Below the pieces are notes generated by a model, which saw only the letters and a list, made by a program, of their open reading frames with translations, was not told where the DNA came from and made no database searches. The position numbers and the translations under genes are program-made. This document shows, piece by piece, positions 5,212 to 6,028 of a DNA stretch of 6,028 bases; position 1 is the stretch's first letter, and the number at the start of each line of letters is the position of its first letter. The DNA is from an uncultured Propionibacteriaceae bacterium. GTDB lineage: Bacteria; Actinomycetota; Actinomycetes; Propionibacteriales; Propionibacteriaceae. Where the stretch lies: the NCBI GenBank assembly GCA_936941515.1, contig CAKZJI010000444.1, positions 1 to 6,028 on the forward strand, given 5' to 3'.

Positions 5212-6028
5212 ATGGATGAGAAAGAACTGCGCGAGCTCGTGGAGCGGCTTCGTCTGGTGGGAACTGACCAGCAACAGGTAGAGGTGAAGAGCGCCGTTGG
5301 GAAGTCGATACTGGAAGCCCTCAGCGCTTTTTCCAACGGCTCCGGTGGAACCATTCTGATCGGTTTGGCGGAGCGCGAAGGATTCCTGCCGGTGCCCGGT
5401 TTCGACGCGATGGCGCAGCGGGATGCGTTGGTCTCCCGCTGTCGGGAGGTGACGCCGGTGGTGCATCCCGACATCCTCTTGGTGCCCTTCGAGGAGAGTG
5501 TCGTGGTGGTTGCGACCGTGCCCGAGATGCTGCCGCGAGACAAGCCCTGCTACGTGACCTCCAGGGGACGCTATCAGGGCAGCTACCTGCGGACCGGCGA
5601 CGGGGACGTGAAGCTGCAGCACTACGAGGTCGACCGGCTGATCGAAGAGCACATCCAGCCGACCTGGGATGAGGATCCCGTACCCGGGGCCTGGCCGGAG
5701 GATCTGGACGCCGATGCGCTCGCCGTGTACCTGGACGGGCAGCGCCGGAACCGTCCCCGGACCTTCGCCCAGGGTGATGAGGTGGCGCTCAGGCGCCTCC
5801 GGGTCATGCGCGATGGGCACCCCACCCTGGCAAGCCTCCTGGCCATGGGGGAGTATCCGCAGGAGTTCTTTCCCCGGCTCACGGTCACCTTCGCGGTGTT
5901 TCCCGGAACCACGAAGGGCGAGGTCGGAACGGGGGTGCGGCTGCTGGACAGCGCGACACTGGCGGGTCCGATACCCGAGCTGGTCGAGGCGGGGCTGGCG
6001 CTGGTCAGGAAGAACATGCGGCAGGGGG
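5212..6028 (+). CDS. AlbA_2 (Schlafen-type, divergent AAA-4) domain protein, 3' end outside window
   Basis: The first 272 codons of a gene that runs off the right edge; the frame has no stop. The N-terminal half matches the AlbA_2/Schlafen core pattern: EVKSA (24-28), LSAFSNGSGGTILIGLAE (37-54, the glycine-rich stretch long annotated as ATP binding), VPEMLPRDKPCYV (103-115) and GSYLRTGDGD (123-132). A second conserved stretch follows with DEDPVPGAWPEDLD (153-166), RRLRVM, HPTLASLLAMGEYPQEFFPRL (203-223) and a beta-rich segment. Family members usually run to 400 residues or more and often end in a winged helix that I cannot see here. They are variously annotated as ATP-binding proteins or transcriptional regulators, and the related eukaryotic Schlafen cores include RNases. 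The activity of this protein is unknown. It is divergent from arsR and preceded directly by repeat copy 2, which suggests control through that element. Confidence 0.88.
   Translation, partial: MDEKELRELVERLRLVGTDQQQVEVKSAVGKSILEALSAFSNGSGGTILIGLAEREGFLPVPGFDAMAQRDALVSRCREVTPVVHPDILLVPFEESVVVVATVPEMLPRDKPCYVTSRGRYQGSYLRTGDGDVKLQHYEVDRLIEEHIQPTWDEDPVPGAWPEDLDADALAVYLDGQRRNRPRTFAQGDEVALRRLRVMRDGHPTLASLLAMGEYPQEFFPRLTVTFAVFPGTTKGEVGTGVRLLDSATLAGPIPELVEAGLALVRKNMRQG

Noticed and set aside
5182..5820. A 212-codon minus-strand frame opposite the AlbA_2 gene
   Set aside because: The + strand frame from 5212 has conserved AlbA_2 motifs and a good ribosome binding site; the antisense frame has neither.

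Overview
The window comes from a strongly GC-rich bacterial chromosome. Third codon positions are nearly all G or C, and long spurious antisense reading frames lie opposite the real genes. The fused CoaBC enzyme with a PAMHxxMW-type motif, the FtsX-type ABC exporter and the AlbA_2-type protein together suggest an actinobacterium (Actinomycetota). A Propionibacteriaceae-like host is possible, but I cannot prove it from this sequence.

Layout, left to right. Positions 1-2669 hold the end of an ABC exporter operon on the + strand: the C-terminal part of a MacB/LolD-type ATPase, overlapping by 4 nt (ATGA) a 786-residue FtsX-family permease with two large extracytoplasmic domains. A 222-bp gap follows (2670-2891) and contains a nearly perfect palindromic element. 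Next is coaBC (2892-4190), the bifunctional enzyme for two coenzyme A biosynthesis steps, with a weak terminator-like hairpin after it. Converging from the other strand is a two-gene unit: a small ArsR-family repressor (4954-4646), translationally coupled by 4 nt to an AHSA1/SRPBCC-domain protein (4649-4218). Its promoter is well defined, with TTGACA and a perfect 7+7 bp dyad between -35 and -10, as expected for autorepression. After a 257-bp divergent intergenic region, an AlbA_2 (Schlafen-type, 'divergent AAA-4') protein gene starts at 5212 and runs off the right edge.

The feature least explained by the genes is a 67-bp element present twice in direct orientation (2706-2772 and 5145-5211). 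The copies are 59/67 identical with no gaps, and each carries CTTCCC three times and a matching inverted arm. The second copy ends exactly one base before the AlbA_2 start codon and contains its Shine-Dalgarno sequence. The first sits between the permease and coaBC. They could be operators for the AlbA_2 protein, RNA hairpins controlling translation, or members of a dispersed intergenic repeat family. The remaining genes look like ordinary chromosomal housekeeping and accessory genes, and I see no insertion sequence, tRNA, rRNA or CRISPR array.
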